Assembly (NCBI GenBank): GCA_903632075.3
Contig: CAHIKZ030000835.1
Span: forward strand, 1,536,501-1,600,500
Origin: Acanthosepion pharaonis
Lineage: Eukaryota; Mollusca; Cephalopoda; Sepiida; Sepiidae
Reading direction: 5' to 3'
DNA length: 64,000 bases
Position 1 is the first letter of the stretch; every line of letters starts with the position of its first letter. A program made the translations under genes and the position numbers. Positions 51,561-63,080 of this stretch are shown in pieces. The notes under the pieces were generated by a model that saw only the letters and a program-made list of their open reading frames with translations, was not told the origin of the DNA and did no database searches.

Positions 51561-52414
51561 ATTAAAATTCCATGTTTTCTAAGTACCGTATATTTACGTG
51601 TATAAGACGACCTTTAAAAATATTGGGAGTCATCATATATTACAATTCTAAAAAAGAAACCTTAAATTATTAGTGATGTTTGTCACCTCCAAGAATGTGC
51701 ATGAAAAGATTCACATTATCAAATAAACTGATGATAAAGGTAATAAAACCATTTCTACCTTATATATTACTGGCATAACTTCATAATAAATTGCCTATTC
51801 GAAGAATAATTCCATTTCAATGAAATCAACTCGTCTCCATACAAGCTCAGCTGTGAAAATGTAAACATTGAGTTATGATTGCGTTCACGGCAACCATTAT
51901 CTTTTGCTAAACTATCAGTAAAAGTGGAATGTATTCATATTGTACATTATCGTACTTCTATTTTGTGATTGTCGATGAAGCATAAGTAAATGGCCATTAG
52001 CACACCAGGCTGTTTGTAATTGTTTCGATATAGAAGAAGAAGAAGAAGAAGAAGAAGAAGAAGAAGAAGAATCATTATTCGCAAGAGATCACGTGATGAA
52101 ACGTAAAGAAAAGAATTGTTTCGATTTAGGGGACGTGTGTAGGAAAAATATAATTGGTTTTGTTATTTCGTTTATTTTGAATTTCTAAAGATACAGTAAG
52201 TAATAACATTTCCAATAACATCATCTTTGTCTAATCAATAAGCAGTCGTCTTATACAACAGGTATAGGAAAAATTCATGAAAATTTACTGTATGTTTTGA
52301 CGTCGTCTTATCTACAGGTATTTTTTTTTTTTTTTTTTTTTTTTGGTCACTTTTTTTTGTTTTGTCTTCTCTCAATATTTCTGCTCTTCACCGATGCTAT
52401 TTTATTCCGTCTAG
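51561..52414. other. Intron with (AGA)n, no gene recognised
   Basis: CGTATATTTACGTGTATAAG-ACGACC (51588) and GTCGTCTTATACAACAGG (52243), with GACGTCGTCTTATC (52300), are mutually inverse short pieces about 650 bp apart, hinting at an old inverted element. (AGA)n at 52031-52070. T-rich tract 52320-52346 before the exon. Confidence 0.45.
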
Positions 52415-52658
52415 GAATTGGAAGCCGAACGTACTAAACTGTTGGAAGAAGTTGCTAATAATAAGAAAAAGATCCAAGAACTTGAAGACAGTTTACTTTA
52501 CCGACTGACCACAACCAAAGGGTCACTGGTTGAAGATGATTCTCTAATTGAGGTGTTAAAAACTGCAAAAGCAACGGCTGAAGACATCTGCGAAAAACTC
52601 ATTGTATCCGAAGAGACGGAAATAATGATCAATAATGCTCGAGAGGAATTTAGACCTG
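52415..52658 (+). CDS. DNAH8: Dynein heavy chain exon 10 of window: end of AAA5 and AAA5-AAA6 buttress
   Basis: 81 codons plus one base: ELEAERTKLLEEVANNKKKI, QELEDSLLYRLTTTKGSLVE, DDSLIEVLKTAKATAEDICE, KLIVSEETEIMINNAREEFRP. LExxRxxLxxxxxxNKxxxxxLExxLLxxLxxxxGxLLxDxxLIxxLxxxKxTAxE is the conserved helical buttress after AAA5 that supports the stalk. The acceptor TTTATTCCGTCTAG ends at 52414. The donor GTAAAT is at 52659, phase 1, matching the next exon. Confidence 0.97.
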
Positions 52659-52734
52659 GTAAATCTCAGAACTTTCTGTATTTTGAATATTTTAAACCTC
52701 CCCGAATTCTGATTAGAAACTTTAAATAATTCCA

Positions 52735-53164
52735 CTTTTTACATTGTTCGGATTATTTTTCTCATCCTTGTTATATCCACGACGTTTCGACCGTTGTACG
52801 ATCCGGACTTCTTCAGCCGGTATACGCTGGAATTTCGAACAGAACTCATTATTTTGTACATGGAGCAGATTGTTCTAGTTCCACATGCCATGCCTTTTCT
52901 GGATGTCTCAGTTTCTGTTAATTCCCTTTAGTAACTCAACTCTCCAATTTTTTTCTTCACTTCTGCCGTAGTCAGGTACTGAACTTACAACTCTTTGGGT
53001 CAAATCACTTTTGGATTGCTTCAACCAACGTTTTTATCCACTGAGCCGTGTGTCGTGGAACTGACAATAAAGATGAGGACAACAGCCCGAACAATGTAAA
53101 TCATGTAAATTGTTGTAATACCTCATCTCAGAAATATAGTGAGATGCTGTAAGATCTTTGTGGT
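52735..53164 (-). repeat. Dispersed repeat P with hammerhead-like motif, copy 3
   Basis: Minus strand: CTGAAGA (52810-52816), AGTCCGGATCGTACAACGG, then TCGAAAC (52784-52790), with TCCGGA..CCGT partly palindromic. GGAACTAGAACAATCTGCTC matches copies 1 and 2. GATGAGGACAACAGCCCGAA at 53072 forms the inverse outer arm to TTCGGATTATTTTTCTCATC (52748). Confidence 0.6.
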
Positions 53165-53725
53165 TGGTGGGTTGAATTTGTTTAGCGGAATATTAACATC
53201 TCTATAGGTCATTTAATGCTGAAATCTAAATATTTTGAACGCAATTTTATGACTTCTACTAAATATATTTTGTATGCATTCAACTACAGATAAAACGTAT
53301 TGTTGGTCATTTTGCTATCAAATGTATTACTAGTAATTCTACTGATATTTTGTACACAATTTTATACTTTCAGAGTAAATATTTTTAGATATATAATTTA
53401 CAGATCATAAAATGTATTTCTGGTATTTTTTTTAAATATGTATCATTGGTAATTTCGCTACAAAAGTTTATTGTTATACTTTAGCTGGTAATTTTACTAT
53501 AAAAAAGTTATTGTTGGTAATTTTATTATAAAAATGTATTGTTGATTTTGGTTTTGGGATTCACTAGTTGCTCATAGCCGAGACCCAAACAGGTACTACC
53601 AGCCTGGGACAGGGTGGACCTTGGAACAACAAGAGTTAAGTAGTAGTTCCACGCTGCTGAAAACCGCAGATCTCTTTATCAGATCTGGCAGATGTAGTTT
53701 ATCGTAATACCCAGGACGGCCGAAG
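53165..53725 (-). mobile_element. AAAAC-tailed short retroposon, copy C, diverged
   Basis: Minus strand: GTCCTGGGTATTACGATAAA head (to 53720), CTACATCTGCCAGATCTG, GTTGTTCCAAGGTCC, CCTGTCCCAGGCTGGTAG, then many short internal repeats (TACCAATAATAAATTTT/ACAATACATTTTTATA types, 53270-53550). The tail end is eroded. It lies inside or at the edge of repeat P copy 3. No clear TSD seen. Confidence 0.6.
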
Positions 53726-53871
53726 AATTGTTGATTCTATTAAAAAAAATATTTGTCAATGACTTTTTACTGAAAATTATTGCAAATAACGTTAATAGAG
53801 AAACATATGATAGTTGATATTAATACAGGGATGCAAATAATGTTACCATAGAATAGCATTATCAATAATGT

Positions 53872-53945
<74 letters not shown>

Positions 53946-54089
53946 TCGTTTCGAAAAACCCTCGAATTTTTGATTTGCTAATCAAATCAATCTCAAGGGA
54001 AAAAAAGGTTTAAAAAAAAAACCGCAGAACTTTCCCTGACGATCCGTTTAGGTAAAACCTAGGTAGGTTTGTCTGGCTCACTAGGTGTA

Positions 54090-54127
<38 letters not shown>
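53726..54127. repeat. (TA)n arrays with unique spacer
   Basis: TA arrays at 53873-53941 and 54091-54128. Between them, ATTGATTTGATTAGCAAATC-type sequence (inverse of GATTTGCTAATCAAATC at 53972) is a short perfect hairpin. Confidence 0.85.
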
Positions 54128-54131
<4 letters not shown>

Positions 54132-54760
54132 GAAAAATATACTGAAAAAACAAACAAAAATCCTAATATGCGATTATGCTGTTTTAATGTTTAATGTCAA
54201 CGTCGGACGTTTCGGTCTAATAGACCATCTTCAGGACATATTCATAAAACATAATTAACATTAGACCATATTCAATTCAACACGAAAAAGATGATGGACA
54301 TAAAAGCAATACTAATCCAAACAGATAACTGAAATCTTTTATAAGATCAGCGTTCCGTTTAAATATGATCACGTCGTCGTCACGTGGACGATGTTTGAGT
54401 ATTTTTGAATGAAAAACGAAAAGAATTTTATTTTGATCTAAAAACTTATATATACGTTTGTGGAGCATTAATCTTGCTAGAACATCACAACATCGCCCAC
54501 GTGACGACGACGTGATCAAATTTAAACGGAACGCTGATCTTATAAAAGATTTCAGTTATCTGTTTGGATTGGTATTGCTTTTATGTCCATCGTCTTTTTC
54601 ATGTTGAATTGTATATGGTCTATGTTAATTATGTTTTATGAATATGTCCTGAAGATGGTCTATTAGGCCGAAACGTCCGACGTCGACATTAAACATTAAA
54701 AAACAGCATAATCGCATATTAGGATTTTTTGTTTGTTTTTTCAGTATATTTTTCTTCATA
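54128..54760. repeat. 630-bp inverted repeat with two opposed hammerhead-like cores
   Basis: Arms of about 265-270 bp (54128-54392 and 54490-54760) are near-perfect reverse complements: ATGAAGAAAAATATACTGAA and TTCAGTATATTTTTCTTCAT. In the right arm, plus strand: CTGAAGA (54649-54655), GGTCTATTAGGCC hairpin, GAAAC (54670-54674), then GTC-C-GAC as stem III leading to GTC. In the left arm the same is on the minus strand (54209-54234). The 97-bp centre is AT-rich. TA arrays flank both sides. It resembles a head-to-head pair of Penelope-type terminal repeats without RT. Confidence 0.85.
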
Positions 54761-54782
54761 CTGTCGGATCTATATCCATATA

Positions 54783-54786
<4 letters not shown>

Positions 54787-54841
<55 letters not shown>
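54787..54841. repeat. (TA)n microsatellite
   Basis: About 55 bp of TA between the inverted repeat and the mariner copy. Confidence 0.95.
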
Positions 54842-54848
<7 letters not shown>

Positions 54849-54861
54849 CAGTATTCTTTTT

Positions 54862-56055
54862 TTCACATGGCCAGGGCCAGCTGAAAAGTTCATAGGCTGA
54901 CCAAGATACTCTCATGGAATGTGACCAAATAAGATTTATTTTTCAACACAATTCTTGCGGTCTACACAGGTCTTCCATGCTTGGATCATATTGGTCATCA
55001 GCAGCATATATGATGCCATCATCACTTCGATACTGGTTCCCAGCCGTTTTTTTTTCATGTTGGGGAACAGATAATAATCAGAAATGACCAAATCATGAGA
55101 ATAGGGAGGGTAATCAACCATTTCAAAGACAGCCACGGGTAGCAGCCATTAAAATAAAGAACTTGTGTGCTGGAGGATTGTACTGGTGAAACAAGACTTT
55201 CGTCAAGTTTCCTGGGCGTTTGGTCTTGATAGCCTTTCTTAACTGCCTCAGCAATTTGGTATATTACTCTCCACCCCACCCCCCCAAAAAAGAAAAAAAT
55301 GAGGCCATCACCTTCCCTACAGTTAAAATGATCAGGGAATTCTTTGGAGCAGGTAAAGAGATGTTTCCACTGCATCGATTGCCATTTTGTCTCTGTCCCA
55401 GCATTCATCCTGGGTTAGGAAACCAGCTTGATCTGTCAGATTTTCCTGTGATATGATCAGCCTGGTCCGCTTTTGATAAGGTATCAGAAGACGTGGCACC
55501 CAGCGAGCGGTAACCTTCGTCATGTCAAGTTCACTGTGCAGGATATTCTCAACTCTCTTACGGGATATGCTAATATCATTGGCTAGTTGATTTATAGTCA
55601 TCCATTACTCTGTGGTGAACATGAACAATATTTTCCACAATGGCGTCAGTTGTAGGACGCCCAGACCTTGGATTATCTTCAAGATTCCTCTCCTAAATTC
55701 AGCTGTCCACTTTTGCACTGTTGATAAAGCTGGGGCGCCATTAACTAATATAGCAACCATGTCAGTATAAATAGGCTTGGGGATGTAAATTTGTTTATCA
55801 CTATTAGTTACTTTTGAAGTCTACTTTGAACTTGGAACCAATGCAGTTATTAAGAAAATTTGAAATTAATTCCTGCAATATATTACAGCTCTAGCATCAC
55901 TCCTTCAGAGTTAGCCTATGAACTTTCCAGTCCATTCTCATACATGGAAAGGAGCAATGCAGTTATTAAGAAAATTCAAAATAAGTGCATACAAGATTTT
56001 ACAGTTCTAGAATCACTCCTTCAGAATCAACCTATGAATTTTTCCGCCCACCCAC
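54862..56055 (-). mobile_element. mariner-like transposon with duplicated terminal segment
   Basis: TIR GGGCCAGCTGAAAAGTTCAT-AGGCTGACC at 54875 faces the complement of AGTTAGCCTATGAACTTTCC (55905-55930). A second terminal segment (55953-56055: CAGTTATTAAGAAAATTC; ATCACTCCTTCAGAATCAAC) duplicates 55846-55935. Minus-strand transposase: MTINQLANDISISRKRVENI, LHSELDMTKVTARWVPRLL, a ..FLTQDECWD segment (first acidic residue region), and VDYPPYSHDLVISDYYLFPN with the third D. ARWVPRLL and DYYLFPNMKK are typical mariner motifs. SPDLAPSD reads SHDLVISD. Defective. Confidence 0.9.
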
Positions 56056-56089
56056 GCATTTTATGTTTTCAATATATATTTAATTGTCT

Positions 56090-56888
56090 TTGTGTTTCTC
56101 AACCAATGTTTCCCGGAACCCTAGTGTTCCGGAAGTGGTTTCTAGGGGTTCCGAGAAAACCAGTGATAAATAAGCTGATGTATCTGAGTAATTTCCGTTT
56201 AAATATAAATTCGTAAATTTTACTATACATGTACGGCATATTGTTCTCAAATCGTTGGTTTCAAATAAAGGTTTCAATCTCTCATATTATTTAAAATTAT
56301 AACAATCATATGGAATTTAGCGATATCTATATAGTTTCAGTATGAAACCGCCGCCTTCACTGGTTTGTGGTGCAGTGCCTTGTTGGTGTAGTGCTGTAAT
56401 ATCCTCAGCAGTTTAAAAACAAGCAAAGTCTTAAATAAATCTCTCTTCCGGATTTTCCTCTTTCTAACTATGATATAAACTTTTCCCGCTGAAGCTAAAA
56501 GGGCTGTGAACGCTTCACGCTAAAACTAAAAATACCTCCATAGTCAGTCACAGCTAAATATATTCATTAACATTTTGTTGTGTATGCAATTTACTTCTAC
56601 GTAAAGAAACGCTTGTCCCAAACTTTACTTTTGTTAATATTGCTTAATAATGTTATCTTGCATTGCAAATCAATTGGTCTGTTTTTTTTGTGCATGTACC
56701 TTTACACCACCATTAATTCATGTATTGTAAAATATTTTCGTAAGAAACCATACACATAATTACTAAAGTAGCCAGCACAAAGGGGATAGGGATCTGTATA
56801 TAGAGGATTCGAGTAGCATTGAGCGTCTCATTCAAATACAGAATACGCTGTCCATATATTATGTTTAACACTATGATAAAAATATAAA

Positions 56889-56935
<47 letters not shown>

Positions 56936-57055
56936 TATATATATATATATATCAATAATGGTATATAATAAATTTATGTAGGGGTTCCCTAAGACATGAA
57001 AACTATTTCAAAGGTTCCACAAGGGTAAAAAGGTTGTGAAACATCGGACTAAAGT
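56090..57055. mobile_element. hAT-like non-coding element, probable
   Basis: Begins GTGTTTCTCAACCAATGTTT-CCCGGAACCC and ends GTAAAAAGGTTGTGAAACAT, i.e. inverted GTTTCTCAACC/GTTTCACAACC termini typical of hAT elements. GGGGTTCCGAGAAAACC (56148) and GGGGTTCCCTAAGACATG (56977) are subterminal. Inside are AT-rich DNA and a (TA)n array (56890-56952). No transposase seen. Confidence 0.5.
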
Positions 57056-57277
57056 GATAAACTATATTAAATAAGAGAATATTAAATACAACGTTCTGGA
57101 CATTAATAATTCTTTATCTTCTAAATTCAGACAGAAATTATCCCGTCATGCACTGGATCCATGGGATAGTTTGCAGCTGATCGGTAGCTAAAACAAAAAA
57201 TATTTTTCCACGAAAACATTTAAAATTTCTAAAGTGTTCTTTATTTTCTTTTCTTTTTATTAAAAAAAAATATCCAG

Positions 57278-57583
57278 TGGCGACCCGCGGCAGCATCTTA
57301 TACTTTTTAATTGTCGACATGAGCCAGGTGAATATCATGTATCAGACGTCGTTACGACAGTTTCTGGGTTTGTTTGATAAATCAATTGAAAAATCACCGA
57401 AGTCTCCCGTCACTTCGAAACGCATTAACAGCATTATTGAGTACCTAACACACGAGGTGTTCAGTTATACGTGCCGTGGTCTCTATGAGAGGGACAAATT
57501 TATCTTCACTCTCCTAATGTCGATTAAAATACAGATAGAAGATGGAAGAGTTAAGAAGAACGAATTCCAGATATTTATCAAAG
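57278..57583 (+). CDS. DNAH8: Dynein heavy chain exon 11 of window: AAA5-AAA6 linking region
   Basis: About 102 codons: VATRGSILYFLIVDMSQVNI, MYQTSLRQFLGLFDKSIEKS, RINSIIEYLTHEVFSYTCRG, LYERDKFIFTLLMSIKIQIE, then NEFQIFIK. ATRGSxLYFxIxDMxxxNxMYQxSLxxFLxLFxxSxxxS is conserved in all dynein heavy chains between AAA5 and AAA6. The acceptor AAAATATCCAG ends at 57277, with a long A run and a weak pyrimidine tract just upstream. The donor GTAAAA is at 57584, phase 1 on both ends. KSPVTSKRI resembles DNAH8. Confidence 0.97.
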
Positions 57584-57802
57584 GTAAAAAAAAAAATCTA
57601 CCATATTTTTTTCTGTTATTGCAAAATAATTTTACACTTCTTTTTATTTTAGCGGAATCTAGACGATTCAAATAATCTTTGTAAACAACTACCATTTTTT
57701 TTTTTAAACCCATGTCTCTTTAGGACATGGGCAATCAGAAACCTCTACAAATTCTGTTTCTCCATTATCTGCTTATTGCCACGACTTCTTGGAAATATAG
57801 TA

Positions 57803-58040
57803 AAGTGTTGTAGAGTAGTTTTCACAGTGGAGGCTTGTATTTCACTGAGTCGGTCCTAAAAAGGTTCGACGTACAAAACATTAGGAACTTGATATAATAG
57901 TTAATGACGCAGCAATCTAGTTGTGAGGGTTGATACTTTAATGTCCGACATCGACTGACTCGACCAGCTCACTGAGCTCCACTGGCGACTGCTACTACTA
58001 CTTATTATATGTGGGAGAGTCTATTAACAATAGAATAGGT
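57803..58040. repeat. Dispersed repeat T, copy 2 (inverse of 46070-46325)
   Basis: AGAGTAGTTTTCACAGTGGA-GGCTTG, GTTCGACGTACAAAACATTA, TAATGACGCAGCAATCTAGT, TGTCCGACATCGACTGACTC and TATGTGGGAGAGTCTATTAA, in the reverse order of copy 1. Divergence is low enough that alignment is obvious by eye. Confidence 0.75.
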
Positions 58041-58059
58041 ATGTTTCAGTATAACATAA

Positions 58060-58710
58060 AGCAATTTCTCGTTGAATTCACAATCGTTTTCAATGTTAGT
58101 ATACATATATTTGTGTTTATGATCTAAACTGTGTTGTATAGATATAGTAGTAATTCCATTTTCAAGTGGCTTTAGAACATGATTTAAAAATGTGCTTCCA
58201 TTATCTAGAAAAGTCTTTTACAATTAGATTTTTATGTATTTAAACAGCAGTATAATCTAAAACGCTTTTTCTTATGAGTGCACGGAGTCGGATATAAGTT
58301 TTTAAGAAGTTCTTCATCGTATTAATATCACTCAGGTGTGTTGATTAGCATACAAACACAGACATTATCTGTTTATTGACATGACCTCTTGAGAAAAATA
58401 ATAAATTGATTTTTGTTGAATTTACTATAGTTTGAACGTTAGTATATATATATTTGTGTGTTTGTAGTCTAAGTTGTGTTGCGTAGAAGTAGTAGTAATT
58501 CCATTTTTTCAGTGGCTTCAGAAGGCTTCCTAATACACTGCGACTGGTTTAAAAATTAATGTTGAGTGTAGGTCTATACTGGTTTATATAAAGTGCTTCC
58601 ACTATCTAGAAACATCTTTTACAATTAGATTTTAAAACATGGCAGTATAATCATCAATGACTTTTTTCTTATGGGAGAAAAGAGTCAGATATAAGAGTTT
58701 AAGCGCTTCC
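58060..58710 (+). repeat. Direct duplication, unit about 340 bp
   Basis: 58070-58330 and 58415-58705 share GTTAGTATA-ATATATTTGTGT, AGTAGTAATTCCATTTT, GTGCTTCCA-TATCTAGAAA, TCTTTTACAATTAGATTTT and CAGTATAATC. Each unit ends near a TCTTATG(A/G)G..AGTCGGATATAAG-like segment. No coding reading; class unknown. The second unit has a 60-bp insertion. Confidence 0.7.
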
Positions 58711-59372
58711 TCATCGAACATAATTAGGTAACTTAGCATGCAGAGATAAAAATATCCTAAAACGAACATCTTGAAAATGGCTAATGAATTAGCCCAAAGC
58801 GCTTGGGACAATAATCCCTGCGGATATTTTCTATATACTCTTATCCTCGAAAATGAAAAACTATCATCATGTAGTGTTGATTCCTATCTCCATACTGTAT
58901 ATACATCTCCCCACCCTCTCTCTATCCATATATATAAAAATACAAGCAGTGAGTGTTTGTAATAATAAAACATTGAGCTATGTATATTAACAAAGCTAAA
59001 ATCTATATTACTAATAGAAATAAATTTGTCCCTCGACGTTTGCTGTAACTGTATGGGGTGTCTATTTCAAATACGAGTATCCACAATAGTAATGTTTGAA
59101 GTAATATGTGTCAGAAAATAAAAAATAAATCCATGAATTCTTTGAAAATTGCTTTCTTTACGTTTCGGATAAGACACTGAGCAGATATGGGATTTCGAGA
59201 AAGATATCTAAAGGCATGAGTGTCCATTGCTTAATAGGGAAAATAGAAATTTGCTGTACGTTTTTCCTGGAAAGCATGCCGTATCAAACTGTGGGTTCTC
59301 GTACAAAGTGGGGCGCATTTTTTAATTAAGATTTCTCAAATGCGCAGGTCGATAGACGTAATACACAAAGTA
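58711..59372. other. Intron with one hammerhead-derived-looking motif
   Basis: 58769-58805 has CTTGAAAATGGCTAATGAAT-TAGCCCAAAGCGCTTGGG: a GGCTAA/TTAGCC stem followed by CAAAGCG, the same arrangement as 6303-6341. The rest is unique AT-rich sequence. Confidence 0.45.
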
Positions 59373-59556
59373 CAGTGTAACCCGGATATAAGAGACCCGG
59401 ACATAAGAGAAGCCCGGATATAAGAGAGATTTTCTCTGGTCCCAAATTAGAGTCTGTGTTAATGTAAACAAAATAGACCAAACCCGGATATAAGAGAAAC
59501 CCGGATATAAGAGACTTCTCCGGTCCCGACAACTCTCTTACATCCGGGTTACACTG
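59373..59556. mobile_element. pogo/Tigger-like MITE
   Basis: 184 bp bounded by CAGTGTAACCCGGATATAAG and the complement of ATCCGGGTTACACTG, with TA on both sides (59371-59372, 59557-59558). CAGTGTAACCCG-type TIRs with TA duplication fit the pogo group. ACCCGGATATAAGAGA is repeated internally four to five times, so the TIR has been tandemly extended on both sides. Confidence 0.85.
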
Positions 59557-59599
59557 TATAATAAATAAAAAATAAAATGGGTCGTCTATTTCAAATTAC

Positions 59600-60321
<722 letters not shown>

Positions 60322-60325
<4 letters not shown>

Positions 60326-60496
60326 TGATTGATTTGAGTTTGTGACCCTGATTTTCACGATCCCAAATAGAGTGAAAGCCAGGGTCACAAACTCACATCA
60401 AATCAAGTATATATATATATATATATATATATGTGTAAAGAAAGAAAAGAACAGTAAGATATATAATCCGGTGTTCTTATAGATATTTTTATTTTT

Positions 60497-60533
<37 letters not shown>

Positions 60534-60672
60534 GTTGGATAGATGTGAGTTTGTGACCCTGGACGATCGCTAAAGCGTGAAACCCAGGCTCACAAACTCA
60601 CATCAATCCAACTAAATATTTAGCTCTATCATTGATATTGAGCGCTTTCCAATAAGTACCACGCATATATAA
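60322..60672. repeat. Two related hairpin elements, tandem
   Basis: Hairpin 1 (60322-60412): TACTTGATTGATTTGAGTTT-GTGACCCTG on the left and CAGGGTCACAAACTCACATC-AAATCAAGTA on the right. Hairpin 2 (60530-60615): TTGGTTGGATAGATGTGAGT-TTGTGACCCTGG and CCAGGCTCACAAACTCACAT-CAATCCAA. Both are near-perfect, with short loops of different sequence. TA arrays lie at 60405-60431 and 60499-60530. The right flank of hairpin 2 (TTGAGCGCTTTCCAATAAGT) is shared with 29885. GTAAGATATATAATCCGGTG between them is shared with 17318. Confidence 0.8.
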
Positions 60673-60695
60673 TACATAAATTATATAAAAATTGT

Positions 60696-60850
<155 letters not shown>

Positions 60851-61260
60851 TGTTAGGTTAAGCTTTGAACCGTTGTATCTTAAAAAGGATTAAATAAATC
60901 TTACTGGTATTCTCCGAGGTTTTTATAACACTATTGGACTCTACTTTGTGCAATAAGAATGTATTTAGTTCAAAGTTGAAACGATGAACCCTCTTCCTGT
61001 TGTGACCTCCTGATTCAGTTTGCCTTTCTACGCTTCCCCCTTTTTTAAACTTATTCACCGTTCTCTTGATGGTTCTTGAATTGGCTTTATAGATCGAAGC
61101 CAGAATATGAATATTGGTACTATTACTGAAGGTCTGAATGATCTTTTCCTCTCACCATTGCTCAGTTGGGAAGACATAGTGGAACTGATACAAAACGATT
61201 TTAACCTGTTCTCTTTCTCGCTGAATAACTCAAAGGTTTTTCAGTGACTCTTGCGATAAA
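60851..61260 (-). mobile_element. Tc1/mariner-type transposase N-terminal remnant
   Basis: Minus strand near 61058-60900 reads MNKFKKGGSVERQTESGGHN and RKRVHRFN. It is preceded by a IYKANSRTIKRT-like stretch and followed by FLLHKVESN. KxxGSVxRxxxSGxxRKR is the linker after the first HTH of IS630/Tc1-mariner transposases. No catalytic part follows (the simple repeats begin). Fragment only. Confidence 0.6.
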
Positions 61261-62340
61261 CTATGTCAAGATGACTAAACGTCATATCTGAAAACATGGG
61301 AAAAAAAAATCTCAGATTAGTGTTTTTTAGATATTAAACATTTTGTGGGATGTACAATTATTGCATGCTTTTACCCGATTTGGACAATTTACCTGTTACA
61401 CTCGCTATACACCCACCCACACACACACATACACACGCACACGCAGACACACACGCATATTGATCAGTGTCACCCTAAGCAAGGCAGTTTAGCCACGAAC
61501 ACGCATAATATATTTTTTAATCTAAGTTTCTTTGTGAATGTACTTGGTGAATATTAATCGCATTATCAGACATTATACTTCTCCCTCACCTTTGGGTAAT
61601 GGTTAACAAGTGTGACGATTATTACTGAGTAATAGACTATATAAAATTTAGACATTATAGAATCAAACAAGGGTCATGAACCTAATATCACCTAACAAAC
61701 ATTATAACTTAAATTTCATATAATAAAGGCAGTAATTATCTTTTAAGGAGACATCATAATAATGTAATGGTCCACGTGTAATAAAAATATACTCTATCAA
61801 AGGCTAATGGACCTCGTTATGATTACCAATGCGTATCAAATGCATGTGAAGGCCTGATTAATTCATTTTGTCCTCTTGACACAGCGTTTACTTGATAAGG
61901 TATGCTTATTTTTCTAATTTTCTATGCGGAATAACTATTTTATTTTAGGAATCAAATTCCCAGTTTATTTAAAGAATTAAAGATTCACACTTGTATCTGC
62001 ATCTTTTTTCTTTTTTTTTCTGTCGCAAAGATCAAATGCTATTTTATAAAATGGAAAATACAGGAGCCCAGAAAATGCCAAATATAGCCTTTATGGGTAT
62101 ATTAAAAATAAATTAAAGTGATGGTATCACGTTGACGTAAGTAGATTACAGCTTACTGTACTATGTTTGTATGTTCACAATAATATTCACCCTGTACTAG
62201 GCCCAAGAGCCACTCGAGATAGATGGTTACAAAAGCTGGACTTGTAGTGAGTTCGAATTTTACTGGCATACACGTGACTTTGTACTAAACCTAAGCTAGG
62301 CGCAGTAAATAAAAATTGCGTTTCGATCTCAAATATTTTT
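61261..62340. other. Intron, no gene recognised
   Basis: Has a (CA)n-like tract at 61414-61456. GTGTCACCCTAAGCAAGGCA at 61466 is the inverse of the L2x LINE tail. CCCAAGAGCCACTCGAGATA (62202) resembles CCCGAGAGCCACTCAGAATA (19949), a weak SINE-like trace. Otherwise unique AT-rich. Confidence 0.4.
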
Positions 62341-62405
62341 TTAATCATTTCGCCCCAAGCAAGGCGATAATGCCACTAACACGCAAGGGGCTACTGCATG
62401 TGGTG
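62341..62405 (-). mobile_element. LINE tail, family L2x, antisense
   Basis: TTAATCATTTCGCCCCAAGC-AAGGCGATAATGCCACTAAC is the complement of the L2x 3' end (GTTAGTGGC...TTGGGGTGAAATGATTAA). Only about 60 bp survive. Confidence 0.65.
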
Positions 62406-62564
62406 AATGGGAAAACTTTAGAAGGAACCGGAAATCCAATCCTAAACAGTAAAAATGGGATAAATGTTTAATCCTATTCCAACGTACCGTGGGGGGGGGG
62501 AGAACCGGACAATTTGCAATTTGATCTTTGCAGTTGTGAATCACACGTCTTTATTCTCCTGCAG

Positions 62565-62704
62565 GTGGCGCTGCTCTCGACTTGAAAGCTGTTGCCCCAA
62601 AGCCTAAAAAATGGATCTCCGATATGACGTGGCTTAATCTCGTGGAACTTAGCAAACTGAACCACTTTTCAGAAATCCTTACCAAAGTTACTCGAAGTGA
62701 AAAG
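62565..62704 (+). CDS. DNAH8: Dynein heavy chain exon 12 of window: entry to AAA6
   Basis: 47 codons: GGAALDLKAVAPKPKKWISD, MTWLNLVELSKLNHFSEILT, KVTRSEK. The GGAxLDLKxxxPKPxxWIxDxTWLNLVELSKLxxF pattern is characteristic of DNAH5/8 and opens the dynein-heavy C-terminal region with AAA6. The acceptor TTATTCTCCTGCAG ends at 62564; one base of the first Gly comes from the previous exon. The donor GTAAAT is at 62705, phase 0. The remaining AAA6 and C-terminal exons lie beyond the window. Confidence 0.97.
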
Positions 62705-62864
62705 GTAAATATTTTCTGTCGGATTTAATTTAAAATCGGAACTAAGGGATTATTATTATTATTATTATTAAGAAACAAAATGATTGACGTAACACTTCCA
62801 ATATTTTTCGATGCCTAGAGAAGAGCGTAATTTAAGAAAATAAAAAGAAAATGCACAGTTATTT

Positions 62865-63080
62865 ATATTATTAACATTGTTTGGACTTATCTTCATTTTA
62901 TTACCATATTCACGACATTTTGGCCATCGTACGCTCCGACCTTCTTCAAGTGATTGGAAAACGTCGTGAATATAGCAATATAGCTGAAGACAACAGTCCG
63001 AACAATGTAATTACAATACCTTATGTCAAAAATATAGACAGATATAAAAGATACAGATTTAACAATGTTTAACAATATTT
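62865..63080 (-). repeat. Dispersed repeat P, copy 4, short
   Basis: CATTGTTTGGACTTATCTTC and AAGACAACAGTCCGAACAAT are inverse outer arms. Between them the minus strand has CTTGAAGAAGGTCGGAGCGT then GGCCAAAATGTCG, a decayed CTGAAGA/GAAAC pair. The middle portion present in the other copies is deleted. Confidence 0.55.

Noticed and set aside
51561..52100. CRISPR-like or regularly spaced array
   Set aside because: The (AGA)n and short inverse pieces are simple or eroded repeats with no regular spacer structure, and the window is clearly eukaryotic.
57803..58040. Exon between dynein exons 11 and 12
   Set aside because: The segment is repeat T, present in inverse at 46070, and the flanking exon phases already match without it.
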